Assembly: GCF_000972845.2 (NCBI RefSeq)
Contig: NC_040032.1
Location: 13,772,002 to 13,836,001, forward strand
Source of the DNA: Larimichthys crocea
Lineage: Eukaryota; Chordata; Actinopteri; Sciaenidae
Direction of reading: 5' to 3'
DNA: 64,000 bases
In this document: positions 24,379 to 40,746 of the stretch, piece after piece
Position numbering within the stretch: position 1 is the stretch's first letter
Layout of the letters: each line of letters opens with the position of its first letter
Program-made: the position numbers and the translations under genes
Notes under the pieces: generated by a model
Database searches by the model: none
What the model was told of the DNA's origin: nothing
What the model saw: the letters and a program-made list of their open reading frames with translations, nothing else

Positions 24379-24388
24379 NNNNNNNNNN
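24379..24388. other. Assembly gap (10 N)
   Basis: Ten Ns separate the LINE fragment from copy B of the duplicated segment. A round number of Ns normally marks a gap of unknown length or a scaffold join. Confidence 0.99.
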
Positions 24389-26990
24389 CAGAGCTTCCAG
24401 ACAAGCTGAACTTGAAGTTCAGGTTGGCGGTGGTACCCCCCACCAAGGTATGTGACACATTCAGTCCCATGACCCAACAGGTTTCTTCAGCCTGTTGTTG
24501 TCTGTGAGCAAAACAAAATAGATTCACTGCTCTGACTTGAACCATCAGAAAGTCCACCCACCTTACCGTTACATGGATTTCCTGCGAATTTCTAAGTAGC
24601 CAGTCAGTATCACAAACATGTTGGTGCCTGAACTGTTTCCTTAAATTCCATCCTTTCAATCAAGTCAGTCAAAATCCAAATGACGCTTTAAAAGGCGCCA
24701 TGGTTGCACAACACATATGCACTGCCTGGATGATTACAGAGGCAAAATTTCATATTGATTGATATATGAGGACAATTCTTCCCCCTGGCCCGGGTGTAAA
24801 CGCTGTTGCGTAAAATCAGAAACTGTTAACATGCTGACCCGGGGGCAAGAAAGCATGATAATAAAAGGCTCTGTCTAATTTCTGTTAATTAAACGGAACA
24901 CGAGAACGTCATTTCCCTGTCACATCTTTTTTTTTTTTTCAAGAGCATCAAGAGCCTGAATATTAGACTTCTTATCTGAGCCACCAATTTACAGCACAGC
25001 TCATTCTTAAGACTTTAATATTTCTTACTTCACTTTGGAATATAGAAATAGTCCCACCTCTGTGTGGATTCTCTTACCTTTGTTAGTATACCTTGAATAA
25101 TGTGCTAGTTTTCCAGGTGTAAATAGTTCCCTAAAGGCCTTTTAGTTGTTGGTCTAGTGTCTTACTAGCTATCTCATGTTATTATGTTGAAGTATCTTGA
25201 TGTATATGATTAGCAGTAAGGCTGAGGTGTAGGTGTATTGATTTTAGGGGAATGCTGCAGTGACATATGATCAAACCTGTCCTCATTTTACAGTTTTCTG
25301 TTGTCTCCTCGGGTCGACTATACCAGCCAGATAGGATGAATCCAGCATTAAAAGGCTGTCATAATCAGAAAATAAACCATCCACAATCAGCAAATGGACC
25401 ACATGAAACATACATTTTGCAGCTGGCTCTCTGCCAGAGGCTGATTTCTAGTCTGTCTGATTGTGTAGTCAACTCGCCACGTTGCCCTCTGGTGGCTGCA
25501 TCAAAGATGAGCAACACAGTTCACGCAAAAATTTGGAGGATTTAAAATCCCAAACAAAACAATCAGAGTGACAGAACACACACTGTGATGTGTATTTCAG
25601 CTTATGTATGCATCCACTGTCATAATTAAAAGGAAATATTCAGACACACCCTTCTTGGTAAGTGCGTACAGCTATTAATTTTATTAGGTAGGTTAATTAA
25701 ATAAACGCTGACTGGTTTAATGGAACGGGTATGGTTAATGCTATAGATTTTAGCACGTGCTGTCAGCTGGCCACAAGTGTGAATATTCAATAAAACCAAA
25801 AGACAGGAGCTAATATGAGACTAATAGCTGTCACACTCTTACCCAAAGTGTCGTTTGTGCCAGGGTTGATAAGAGAACTGGGTACAGCGTTGGGGAGGTC
25901 ACAAAGAAATAAAGAATACATGCTCTGTGGTGCCCGCCCTCGCTGACTTAATGCGTAAATGATTTAATTGTTTGGTCTTTTCTAAACTTTCCAAATGTTA
26001 GCAGACTGAATAAATCAAATTTCGATCGTGAAAGTCATTTCTGGGGAAGCTTCTGGGGAAAAGTCCTTGTGCATTGCTTGAAGTCGCCATTGCTGTCTTT
26101 ACACACAGCTTGGCCACTTCGCTAAGTGGCTTCCAAAGCCCGGTGTTTTCTTTGAAGGTTTGGTTTGTGCAGCTTCCTGCAGCACATTCCCTCCCCTAAA
26201 ACTGGGACAGTTAATCATAAATGGGACCCACAGGAAATGGTTGTAATATGAAAGACTATATGTGATCAGCTTCCATCAATTTGTGCCATTTGAGAGCCTA
26301 CCTGTCCCGAGCGGCTGAGTCAGCTCGCTCCCTGTTGTTGGCTCCCCGCACACATGAATGGATAAATAATTTAATCATAAGTCCTCGGACTTTTTATTGT
26401 TGGCTAAATTCGATCATTTTACAGATGCTTTTCCAGGATTGTGTGGAAAATTGCTTTTGTGTGCATCAGATGACGATCCTCCAAGATACAATCGTACGGC
26501 CGCAGTGTCAAAGTCACTCCATCACTATGACCACCTTCCTGCGGTGGGTAAAGGCATTGATCTACAAGGACAATTGCAATTTATTTTTTTTATCTATCAC
26601 CACACCTAGATTTATAACTTGCAAGTGGTTCATTTTCTATAAAATTTAGCGGTACCAAACTTATGAAATAGCTTTTTAAGTCTGGCAAAAAGTTCTTCCC
26701 ATTTAAAAGATTTTTGTGCTGCTTGAGCAAACCTTTTTTTGGCTGACGTATTTAAACAATCCTTCCCAGATCTAGTTTCTTACCAACATGGAAAATCTAC
26801 AAACAATATATACAACAAATAATGAGATAAATAATAATTCATGCTTTCAATCATTTAAAAAAATGGAGCCTACTAATTCAGCTCCAAAACACCTGCCAGG
26901 TGTGTCAGTGCGGGAAGAAAGGCCCAGGTGACTTTCCCTGCCCTTTTTAGTCTGCTCTTAGGGCGAGACCTCCTGTTACCCTCCCTTAGA
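24389..26990 (+). repeat. Copy B of the duplicated segment
   Basis: Begins at the first base after the N run with the same CAGAGCTTCC start as copy A and runs colinearly to CCCTCCCTTAGA. It is 82 bp shorter than copy A, with many scattered single-base deletions (for example AAAAAGGTACGCC in A against AAAAGGCGCC in B). This pattern fits unpolished long-read sequence or a second haplotype better than an old biological duplication. Confidence 0.9.
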
Positions 26991-27120
26991 TATTAGATTA
27001 GATTAGATTAGATTATATTATACTCTATTTATCCACAAACGGGGAATTCACTGTTACAGCGGCAGAAAAAGATAAAATAAAAAATATAAAAAAATAAAAA
27101 AGTCACCACAAACAAACTTT
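26991..27120. mobile_element. LINE-type tail: (TTAGA)n plus conserved end
   Basis: Four to five ATTAG units are followed by CTCTATTTATCC, GGGGAATTCACTGTTACAG and CAGAAAAAGATAAAATAAAA. This resembles the 3' end of a common fish L2-type LINE lying on the - strand. No coding part is present. A-rich sequence leads into the T-rich tract. Confidence 0.5.
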
Positions 27121-27482
27121 CTTTGTATTTTTATTATTTATTAGTTTGCTATTAATATTTGTTTTTAAATTCTTTTGTATTTTCATTTATTTTTTTATGT
27201 TTTATTTTTTTAACTGTTTTCTTTTTCTTTTGTATTTTTTTCATTTGGTTTTATTTTTTGTTATTTTAAATTTCTTTTCTCTTTTTATTTTTATTTATTT
27301 TTTGAAATTTGTTTTTACTATTATTTTTATTTTTAAATATTTTCTCTCTTTTTTTCTTTGCTATTTTTATTTTGTGTTTTTAAGTTTTTTATTTTTTATT
27401 TTTTTTCAACATTTTTTTCTTTTTTGCTATTTGGAGTGATTTCTTGATTATTTATTGATTTATTTTCTATTATTTATTTTTT
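27117..27482. repeat. T-rich low-complexity tract
   Basis: About 365 bp dominated by T with scattered A and very few G or C. It ends abruptly at TTGACAGTCCGCACTC, where the GC-richer dhx33 promoter region begins. The 97-codon Phe-rich ORF within it is an artefact of composition. Confidence 0.85.
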
Positions 27483-27549
27483 GACAGTCCGCACTCAGGG
27501 TTAAGCTGACACCCACTTATGACGCCAAACGTCTGCGCCGCTGTCTTAC

Positions 27550-27555
27550 CACGTG
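27550..27555. promoter_or_regulatory. CACGTG E-box in dhx33 promoter region
   Basis: A perfect palindromic E-box lies 192 bp upstream of the dhx33 ATG, in a CpG-rich stretch (27520-27640). MYC/MAX, USF and Mondo-type factors recognise this core. The c1qbp promoter carries the same hexamer. Binding is inferred only. Confidence 0.4.
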
Positions 27556-27746
27556 GGCACGCTCGTGCAGAGGCAGCAAAACATCCGCAGTGACGCTCGC
27601 GCTTGCTCGTCTTCAGTGCGCGAGCATGAAACTAACTTTTTCTTTGTTTCTTTTTTGTGTCATTAAATAAAAAAATTAAAAAAATCAAACTAAAGAGCCG
27701 ACGCCGCTTTTCGCTCTCGGAGGAACTCCTGTTTGTTTTCCGGACC

Positions 27747-33512
<5,766 letters not shown>

Positions 33513-34100
33513 CCAACGGAGAAACCTGAACTGAAGGAAAACCTCTGCCTCAAATCACACAGCGACAGTAAAACTGGAACGTGTGTTCTCTTCACAAAGC
33601 TGAATTTGGATACAGACACTTGTGAAATCAGAACAGAACTTTCGTTCCGCGTGGTAAACTTTCTCTGGATCACTACCTCCCAGTTGCATTTGGCACGTGT
33701 CACTGCAGCAGAAATCTGCATCATGAGGCCTCACGACTCTGACTTCCTGTAAGACTGTCGTTCAGATTTTATAAACTGCGTTTCTTCTGCCTGGTAGTAT
33801 TTCATCTCAGCCATTTAGCCACCGATTTCTCACCTTAAAAAAAAAAAAAGAGTCTTTTTGAGGTGTAACACTTCAGTTCTTTCAACACGTGCATGCATTT
33901 TAACAACGCAGATAACCTCACAGGAGCACAGCTCCTATCCGTCGATGACATGTTTAATCTAATCAGATTAGGTAGAATGCTACTCTACATGTGTTTTCAC
34001 CAAATATTATGCCACCCAATTTAACTTGACACAGCAGCACAGGGGAAACTGATCTTAAAAAAAAGAAAGAAAAGAAAACACAATAAATGTAATAAAATAC
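33513..34100 (+). other. dhx33: Probable dhx33 3'UTR
   Basis: After TAA (33510-33512) the first AATAAA is at 34082-34087, with a second overlapping TAATAAAA just after. Further AATAAA hexamers near 34640 and 34905 could extend it. The end is inferred from the signal only. Confidence 0.45.
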
Positions 34101-35880
34101 CTCTGAGTTGTTAGCTTGTCACAAGCTAAGCGAGGCAGTCTCGTGTAGTTTATACAAAGTGTTCTTAAAGGGTTTCATATATGCAAAGACAGTTTGTCTT
34201 GATCTATGAGATTATGAAATTACCGGTACAAGAAAAATCCGCGCTCGAGTTTGGGGGGTTTAAAATACGAGGTTCTGATTTCACTTTGATAGTTACGCTA
34301 CATGCAGCGCTCATGTTATCTCGTGCATGCCTTTTTTACAGTCGATGATTGTATCAGCAGTTCCCCCCCAAATAAGACGCACACGAGGAGAAGTAGCATG
34401 CCTTATTCTCCGGGTTCTACCCTTTTTCTGTTGTATGTTACTCAGCCTCTGCACAGACTAACCACAGATGTATGCTGACGACAAATGTATGCAATGCATG
34501 GAGTTTCTAGTCAATGATCTGATCGCTCAGGTCTTTCATACTTTGTAGAGTCATCACCATGTTGAGGAATATGATGGATGCTCCTCTTGTCTCTTTTTCT
34601 ACACTGGACTCAGGATTGTACAATATACTCTGTAACCTGAATAAATCACACGGACGATTTCTAACTTTTAAAAATACCAAATGCATCTGGGGTTTCTGTG
34701 GAGAGTCATCAGACTATGTTACAAAGACGCCGTGTGGTCAGTGTTTGGATCTCTCACAGATGATTTATTTTCAGTCACAAAAGAAAAGTAGGCCATTTAA
34801 GATCTGCATGTTATGAAGTTTGTAAGATCGAATGCACGCCTTTTGAGGAGTTTATTAAGAGTATATTTAATATGATTTGTTAAACCACTATTGGTAGAAT
34901 TTCTAATAAAAACACAGTCACTGTTCCACAGAGTACGTCTGCAGAGTAAATACTCAGAGGCACAGAGGTTTTTTTTTTTCTCCCACAGATCTGTCTGTGA
35001 AAGAGCCGCTCCATATTAGGCATGAAAGATTTCAAAATGAAAGTCAGGGAGTCTTATAATGTTATTTAGTCTGATTTAGATTCTGAATTATGATCAACAG
35101 AAATTTTACTTAAGTGCTAGGATGTATTTTTAAGGTTTCGTCAGCTTATGACGACATTTATGTCAAGTCATGTGGGTTTCGTTGTCATTTCAACCATATA
35201 GACAGTGCACAGTGCTACATTAAACATAATGCAGACAGGACTACATTAAAGTACTGACACATTACAACACAAAGTACAAACGGGCAAAATATGTACAGAC
35301 AAAAACAATTTAACAAGAAACAAGAGTTTCAGATCTAAAAATACAGGTATACTAAAGGTACTACTAAATATATATAATATAATAGGTATATTTCACAGAT
35401 TTGTGACATTTAGGACAAAGACAGCTTACATTTGAAGTAACATGTACCAGGTGATGCTCGGTTGCACTCAGGAGAGGAAGTAAAACAAACCTGGAATATA
35501 CAGAAACGCATGAAGTAACACCTGGTGGCTTTAAAACAACTTTAAAAAAATGAGTCCTGGGTTAGTTGTTTGAAAACAGCTCCATCTTCTGGCAGCAGAG
35601 CTTTGTGTCTAAAATGATGCAACTGACTCAACTCGTTACATTAAAACAAGCTTTACTTGGAATGATGCAATGGTTGCAACCCCTGGGGATGTGACGCTCC
35701 TGTCCGCTGGAGCCTGGAGCTGATTTTAAGTGCCGTGTGTTTTTTTTTTTTGGGATTTGATGGTGCAGCAGGTCTTGTGGGTGTGGAAGCTCTGTCACTT
35801 CAGATGTGGGTGTCCTCTAGTCTCTCATGGACAGGTGCTGCATTCACTGTCTGTCATAGAGAGGCAGGACTTGTGGAGCA
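34101..35880. other. Intergenic stretch between dhx33 and c1qbp, left part
   Basis: No gene, RNA gene or confident repeat was recognised. Short ORFs here lack family features. Confidence 0.45.
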
Positions 35881-35889
35881 TAGAGAGTA

Positions 35890-36490
35890 TAAATCAGTAG
35901 AGAACTTTAACTTTATTGCAAAATACAATACAATCAAGCATATTCAAATACAATTACTAAAGTTTTTGCTTTCAGAACTGAGCATAGTAGCATAATAGAG
36001 TATAAACAGAACAACAATATAAAGTAAAACAATGGAAAGAAAGAAAAAAAAATCTTATAGGGCATCAATCCAAAAAAAAAAAGTTGATAAACTGTCATAC
36101 ATTCTATGATTTCACAAGTTTTAAAGAATCAAAGTAAAGGTGCAGTTCTTTTAGAAAAATGTTGAAACTTGGGGTATTTTTTGAGAATTTACATTTGTGT
36201 AGAAAGTATGTGGCGAGTATAACCAAATTATTTATGTTTCTATTCTAGTTTTCTGTCCTCCATTATGAAACCAAATCTTACATTATTGTAAGTCAGGGGT
36301 GGCACATCATCTATATTATTATTATTATAGGTTAACCAATTTTTTAAACAAATCAGATAGCTTGCAAGAGAACATTAAATGTTCAAGTGTTTCTAACTTC
36401 TGTTTTATAAAAAAAGCACATTCATTACAGTGCAAATTAAATATAAGTCTTAAAAATTCACCGCAAGGATAAATGTCATTTATTGTTTTG
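35890..36490 (-). mobile_element. L1-type LINE, decayed 3' end
   Basis: On the - strand two frames survive. One (36484 down to about 36330) reads NDIYPCGEFLRLIFNLHCNE, continuing CAFFIKQKLETLEHLMFSC, the CxxC...H...C zinc-knuckle region of L1-type reverse transcriptases. The other (about 36230 down to 36110) reads NNLVILATYFLHKCKFS then FNIFLKELHLYF, the extreme C-terminus of fish L1/Tx1-like ORF2. Stops and frameshifts break the frame between them. The rest towards 35890 is probable 3'UTR. It lies some 360 bp upstream of the c1qbp ATG. Confidence 0.7.
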
Positions 36491-36756
36491 AAGCGTCAGA
36501 CCTCTAACCCGCCAGTTCATTAAACGGCCACGGGGGGCGCTGTTGGGCAACTCGTGGCATATCATAACCATCATTTTATTTTAAATATAATTTAATTTAT
36601 TGGATTTTATTAGATATTTTTTCACGTTTTATAGTTGGTATCCCATTTCTGATTTTTTAAAAGATTTAAAACTGTTTTTGTTTTTATATATTTCGCTTTC
36701 AAAGTACTACCTCCGGTTCAGAGGTCATAGTTGTGAGAGGTCAATGTGTCCTTCCA

Positions 36757-36762
36757 CACGTG
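36757..36762. promoter_or_regulatory. CACGTG E-box in c1qbp promoter region
   Basis: The palindromic E-box lies 92 bp upstream of the c1qbp ATG, close to where a TATA-less promoter start would be expected. Human C1QBP is reported to be MYC-responsive; whether this site is used is inference. Confidence 0.4.
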
Positions 36763-36853
36763 TTTTCTGTCGGTAACCGGGAGCTAACCGGCACTTGAGA
36801 GCTGTCACACTCATTCACCGTGTCGTTACACGTCTTTATATCCCTCCACAGTC

Positions 36854-37662
36854 ATGCTGAAGTCGGTAGTCCGTGCGGTCGGATCCGCCGTTCGCCTTTC
36901 TTCCGCCACCTCCACCACAGCCCGAGCTCTGCCGCGCCTCTGCCCCACGATGTGCCCTCCGAGCTCGGCGACAACTCGGCCCTTCACCCGGTCCCTCTGG
37001 ATGCTGAATAACAACGGAGCCTCGTCGGGATACAGGCCGAAACTGTTCACCTCGAAAGCGTTCAGCCCCTCGGTGTCGTGTGGATGTGGAGGCCTGCACA
37101 CAGAAGGTAACACTGGATGTAGAGTTAGAGATAGAAACGTTAAAATGCTCAATTAACACAACTTTTATCTCATTTATGAAGCCACTTAAATACAACATTT
37201 ATTTACACATATATATGTGTGTATATTTATTTACATATATATGTATCAGCATCCTCTGTGTTAGCTGTTAGCATTCACCTTGAAACATGTCTGCAGTTGT
37301 CAGCAGCAGAAAAAGTAAAAAAAAAATAAAGAAAGTAACAAAACCAACAACTTTAAACACGTCACATGTTCTAGTTATTTTAAGAAGTTCATGTTTTTAG
37401 GTGTGTGTTGACCACACATTGTTTTAAAGAGCCTTATCCAGCATCTTTGATATTTATATTAATAATAGCAATTATACAGTAACAGTCTTTAATATTGATC
37501 CAACTTAGTGAATTATCATCTTGTGCTTATTATATTGATTAATTAATGTAATAAAGCAAAAGTTTAGTAGCAGCATGTGCTGGTGTTATGGATATGTTAC
37601 TTTTTTTAATCCAAATCCACTTATATTTTTATATATTATATATAGTTATTTATTTATTTATT

Positions 37663-37694
<32 letters not shown>

Positions 37695-38895
37695 CATGAG
37701 GTAGATAAGTTTAAAGTTGAAACAACATAAGTTTTGTGGCAGAGAGGGGAGGAAGTGCAGGAACCTGTTGATGCAGCCTTGTTGTTCGGATGCCAGCTGC
37801 AGATTTAGAGTATTTAAAGCACCCTACAAAGAGTCCAGTAAGCAGGATGAAGAATCCCTACACAAGATATTTCAAGATTATAAGGCCTATTATTATAATA
37901 CTTTTTCTCAGGTGACAAAGCGTTTGGCGATTTCCTGTCTGATGAAATCAAAGAGGAGAGGAAGATCCAGAAAGGCAAAGCCCTTCCTAAGATGTCCGGA
38001 GGATGGGAGCTGGAGATGAACGGCACGGAGGCTAAACTCACGAGGAGTCTCGGCGGAGAAAAGTAAGGCTGTCGCAGTTGGTTGTTTATCTAATCCTCGT
38101 TGCTGTTTGGACGCACTAACGAGCTCTTTATCCATCTTTTTTTTTTTATATAGAATCACTGTCACATTCAACGTCAACAACAGCATCCCTCCTAACTTTG
38201 AGGAAGAAATCGAACAAGGACAGCAGAAGTCAGCAGAAGAAGAGGTGAGAAAAGAAACCTGATGGTTAAAGCCGTTTACGTCAAGATATGAACATTACTG
38301 TGATTATAATTCTGTTTTTTGTTACAGCCCGAAATTGTGTCAACGCCCAACTTCGTTGTTGAAGTAACGAAGCAGGCTTCCAAACATTCCCTTGTGTTTG
38401 ACTGCCATTTCCCTGAAGACGAGGTAAGCATAGGACTGCATGGAATATGTCAGGTGTTTTATATTGACCGCAGCAGCATCTCTGACATTTCTCTAATAAG
38501 TTAGTAACTCGTAAATTTTGCTTTTTCCAGATGAGCCATGGTGAGGGAGAAGAGGAGAGCGACATCTTTGCCATCCGCGAGGTCAGTTTCCAGCCTGAGG
38601 GAGACACTGACTGGAAGGAGACCAGCTATACCCTCAACACAGACTCTCTGGACTGGGTAAGATTTTAGTAAACAGGAGATAACTTAATACGCCTGTAGGT
38701 AATGAAGCTGGTGAAGACGCCTAACGTTGCTGTGTTGTTTTTCAGGCCCTGTATGACCACCTGATGGACTTCCTGGCTGACCGAGGGGTTGACAACACCT
38801 TTGCTGACGAGCTGATGGAGCTGAGCACCGCTGTCGAGCATCAAGAGTACATCAAGTTCCTTGAAGACCTCCAAGGCTTTGTCAAATGTAACTAA
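36854..38895 (+). CDS. c1qbp: C1q-binding protein p32/gC1qR (mitochondrial matrix)
   Basis: Acidic, doughnut-shaped trimeric protein of the mitochondrial matrix, needed for mitochondrial translation and OXPHOS; surface and nuclear forms bind C1q and splicing factors. Six exons: 36854-37106, 37912-38062, 38154-38244, 38328-38423, 38531-38656, 38746-38895; phases agree, 288 aa (human 282). Residues 1-80 are a long Arg/Ser/Ala-rich mitochondrial presequence (MLKSVVRAVGSAVRL...), poorly conserved as expected. The mature protein starts at LHTEGDKAF (residue 81), giving 208 residues, very like the human mature form. Diagnostic blocks: DEIKEERKIQKGKALPKMSG, TVTFNVNNSIPP, STPNFVVEV, SDIFAIREVSFQ, YTLNTDSLDWALYDHLMDFL and ADRGVDNTFADELMELS. 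The start is the first ATG of the open frame. It follows dhx33 on the same strand, 3.3 kb downstream. Confidence 0.97.
37107..37911 (+). other. c1qbp intron 1 with (CA)n microsatellite
   Basis: AT-rich intron holding a (CA)13 run at 37663-37688 and TATATA runs near 37205-37250 and 37628-37655. No other feature was recognised. Confidence 0.7.
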
Positions 38896-39460
38896 ATGTT
38901 AGCTATAGTCAGAATTAAACACAGAGAATGGCAGTTGGAGGTGAGATGATACAGTAAGACTAAAGCAAATGTTGCAGCACTGATTGATCAACAGAGACTG
39001 ACGATGACTTGCTTTAGTGTCTGTGACAGTGAGCCTGGTTGTGAGAAGTTGTCACGTTAATACTTGTTCTCTTTGTTAAGATGTGAGTTTATTTTTTTTC
39101 TGTAAGTTAAAGGAGGCAGTTTAAATTAAATATATGAAGACCATAAATAATGCAGGTCATGACAATGTGCAGAAACCTGAGACTCAATTTTAGTCTTTAC
39201 TGCAGGTGGTTTCATGTGGTCCAGTCAATATTTGTGAATGTCCAACTCTGTCCTAAAGCCAACAAAAAGACAATTTGTGTCAAGTCAAACTTCGATGTGA
39301 CAGCTTCTGATTTTACAAGTTGACCCATCCTGCTTTGAGCGAATGGCGAAGGAGTTCATGTTGACCAGTATTGATTCGACTCTGTCAGACCGTCATATGA
39401 AGTCTGAATGTGTCTTCACAGAACGGACGATCGGTGTCTAATAAACCAGTTTGATATTAA
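38896..39460 (+). other. c1qbp: Probable c1qbp 3'UTR
   Basis: After TAA (38893-38895) the first AATAAA is at 39440-39445. A later one occurs near 39806. The end is inferred. Confidence 0.5.
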
Positions 39461-40600
39461 TGGATGATTTTATGTTTGTTTCTTTTGGATGCCAAGTTAA
39501 ATCAGCAGCATAGCCTAATTTGGGACTTACAGTTTTAACTTCTGGGTTTTGAAGTGAGCTAAAGTAAACCTTTAATGAACTAAAGTTTTAAAAAAATGAA
39601 TGCTGAATATTTCCTTTTGGGTAAGCATAATATAGGAGTCTGTGGAAGTTTCACATTTGATCTTGTTTACCTTCATTTAATATTTTTCTGTTCATTTGGG
39701 GTAAAAGTAAAACTTTAAAACTTTTCTTTTTTGTACCAAAGGGCAGCTTCATTACACTGGTTTGAGCAATCTTCTTTTTTTTTCTAACTCAGGTGTGTGT
39801 TTTTGAATAAATAGTCATATTTTCTATGGCACTCAGTGAACTAGTCTCAAATATGAAATCATGCATACATGGAACATGGCATCAAAATGAAACCTGGTTA
39901 CATTTTGGAAACTATAAATCACTCCCAGAAAACAAGAAAATGATGTCATTGTTCCAGAGAAGTCCAACCGTAGGTTATACATCAACACATTAAACAATTT
40001 AAAATGACACATTTAACAAAGTTGTATCAAATAGAGGAAACAATCCACTTCGGCAGAAGAAACCAAAACAGAAAACCCCACCATCAAACCATCCTATGAG
40101 TTCTTATACTCACTCCCAGGGGGATCTAGTTTGAAGGTGATGTTTCTCAGTGCACTTTAAAGAGGACAAAAAAGAAAAGAGCATATCAGAGTCTTTTCTT
40201 TGTGTTTCTTTGTAGAGCTGTGAGGGGAATAATAACACACAGAAGTTATTTTGTAATAAAAAAGCTGTATTTATTTGATTTTTATAAGTTTATAATAATA
40301 TATATATAATTAGTTTCTGTGTCCATATAAGAACTACACACTGCACTACCTGAGTAAATGTACTACAAATTAAAAAAATATCCCACTATGAAGTCACTTA
40401 ATTAATATTATGAGCAATTAAAAAATTCCCATTAGGATCGGTCTATTAATAATTACCGATTGGTGCTTAAAGGACTTTACCACTACGGGAAGTTGACATA
40501 ATGATAGTAGCTGTTGCACAACAGTCCGCACATACAGTGCTGTCAGCTGTGTGTGCAGGGAGACAGATGAGGGGCCTCAGTGGAGCCGCACTTGTTTGAG
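39461..40600. other. Intergenic stretch between c1qbp and mlxipl
   Basis: About 1.1 kb, AT-rich, without a recognisable gene or confident repeat. It should contain the mlxipl promoter; no TATA box stands out. Confidence 0.45.
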
Positions 40601-40624
40601 GAAATATCGGGTATCTGAAGGAAA

Positions 40625-40728
40625 AGGGAGGAGGAGGAGGAGGAGGAGGTGGAGGTGGAGGGGGAGTCAGCTGAGGAGAAAGTTCACCGCATGACAGTCA
40701 AAAAAAAAAAAAAAAAAAAAAAAAAAAC
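40625..40728 (+). repeat. GGA-repeat tract and A28 run before the mlxipl start
   Basis: A purine tract of GAGGAGGAGG type with GGTGGAGGTGGAGGGGGAG covers about 40628-40666. It is followed by a run of 28 A (40700-40727) ending 19 bp before the ATG at 40747. Both would fall in the mlxipl 5'UTR or core promoter. The G-rich part has several G2-G5 runs that could form a quadruplex. The A-run length may be affected by sequencing. Confidence 0.75.
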
Positions 40729-40746
40729 CCGCATGTAAGCGCAACC

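Noticed and set aside
27146..27439. 97-codon Phe/Leu-rich frame resembling a membrane protein
   Set aside because: It is a by-product of the T-rich tract (TTT, TTA, TAT codons).
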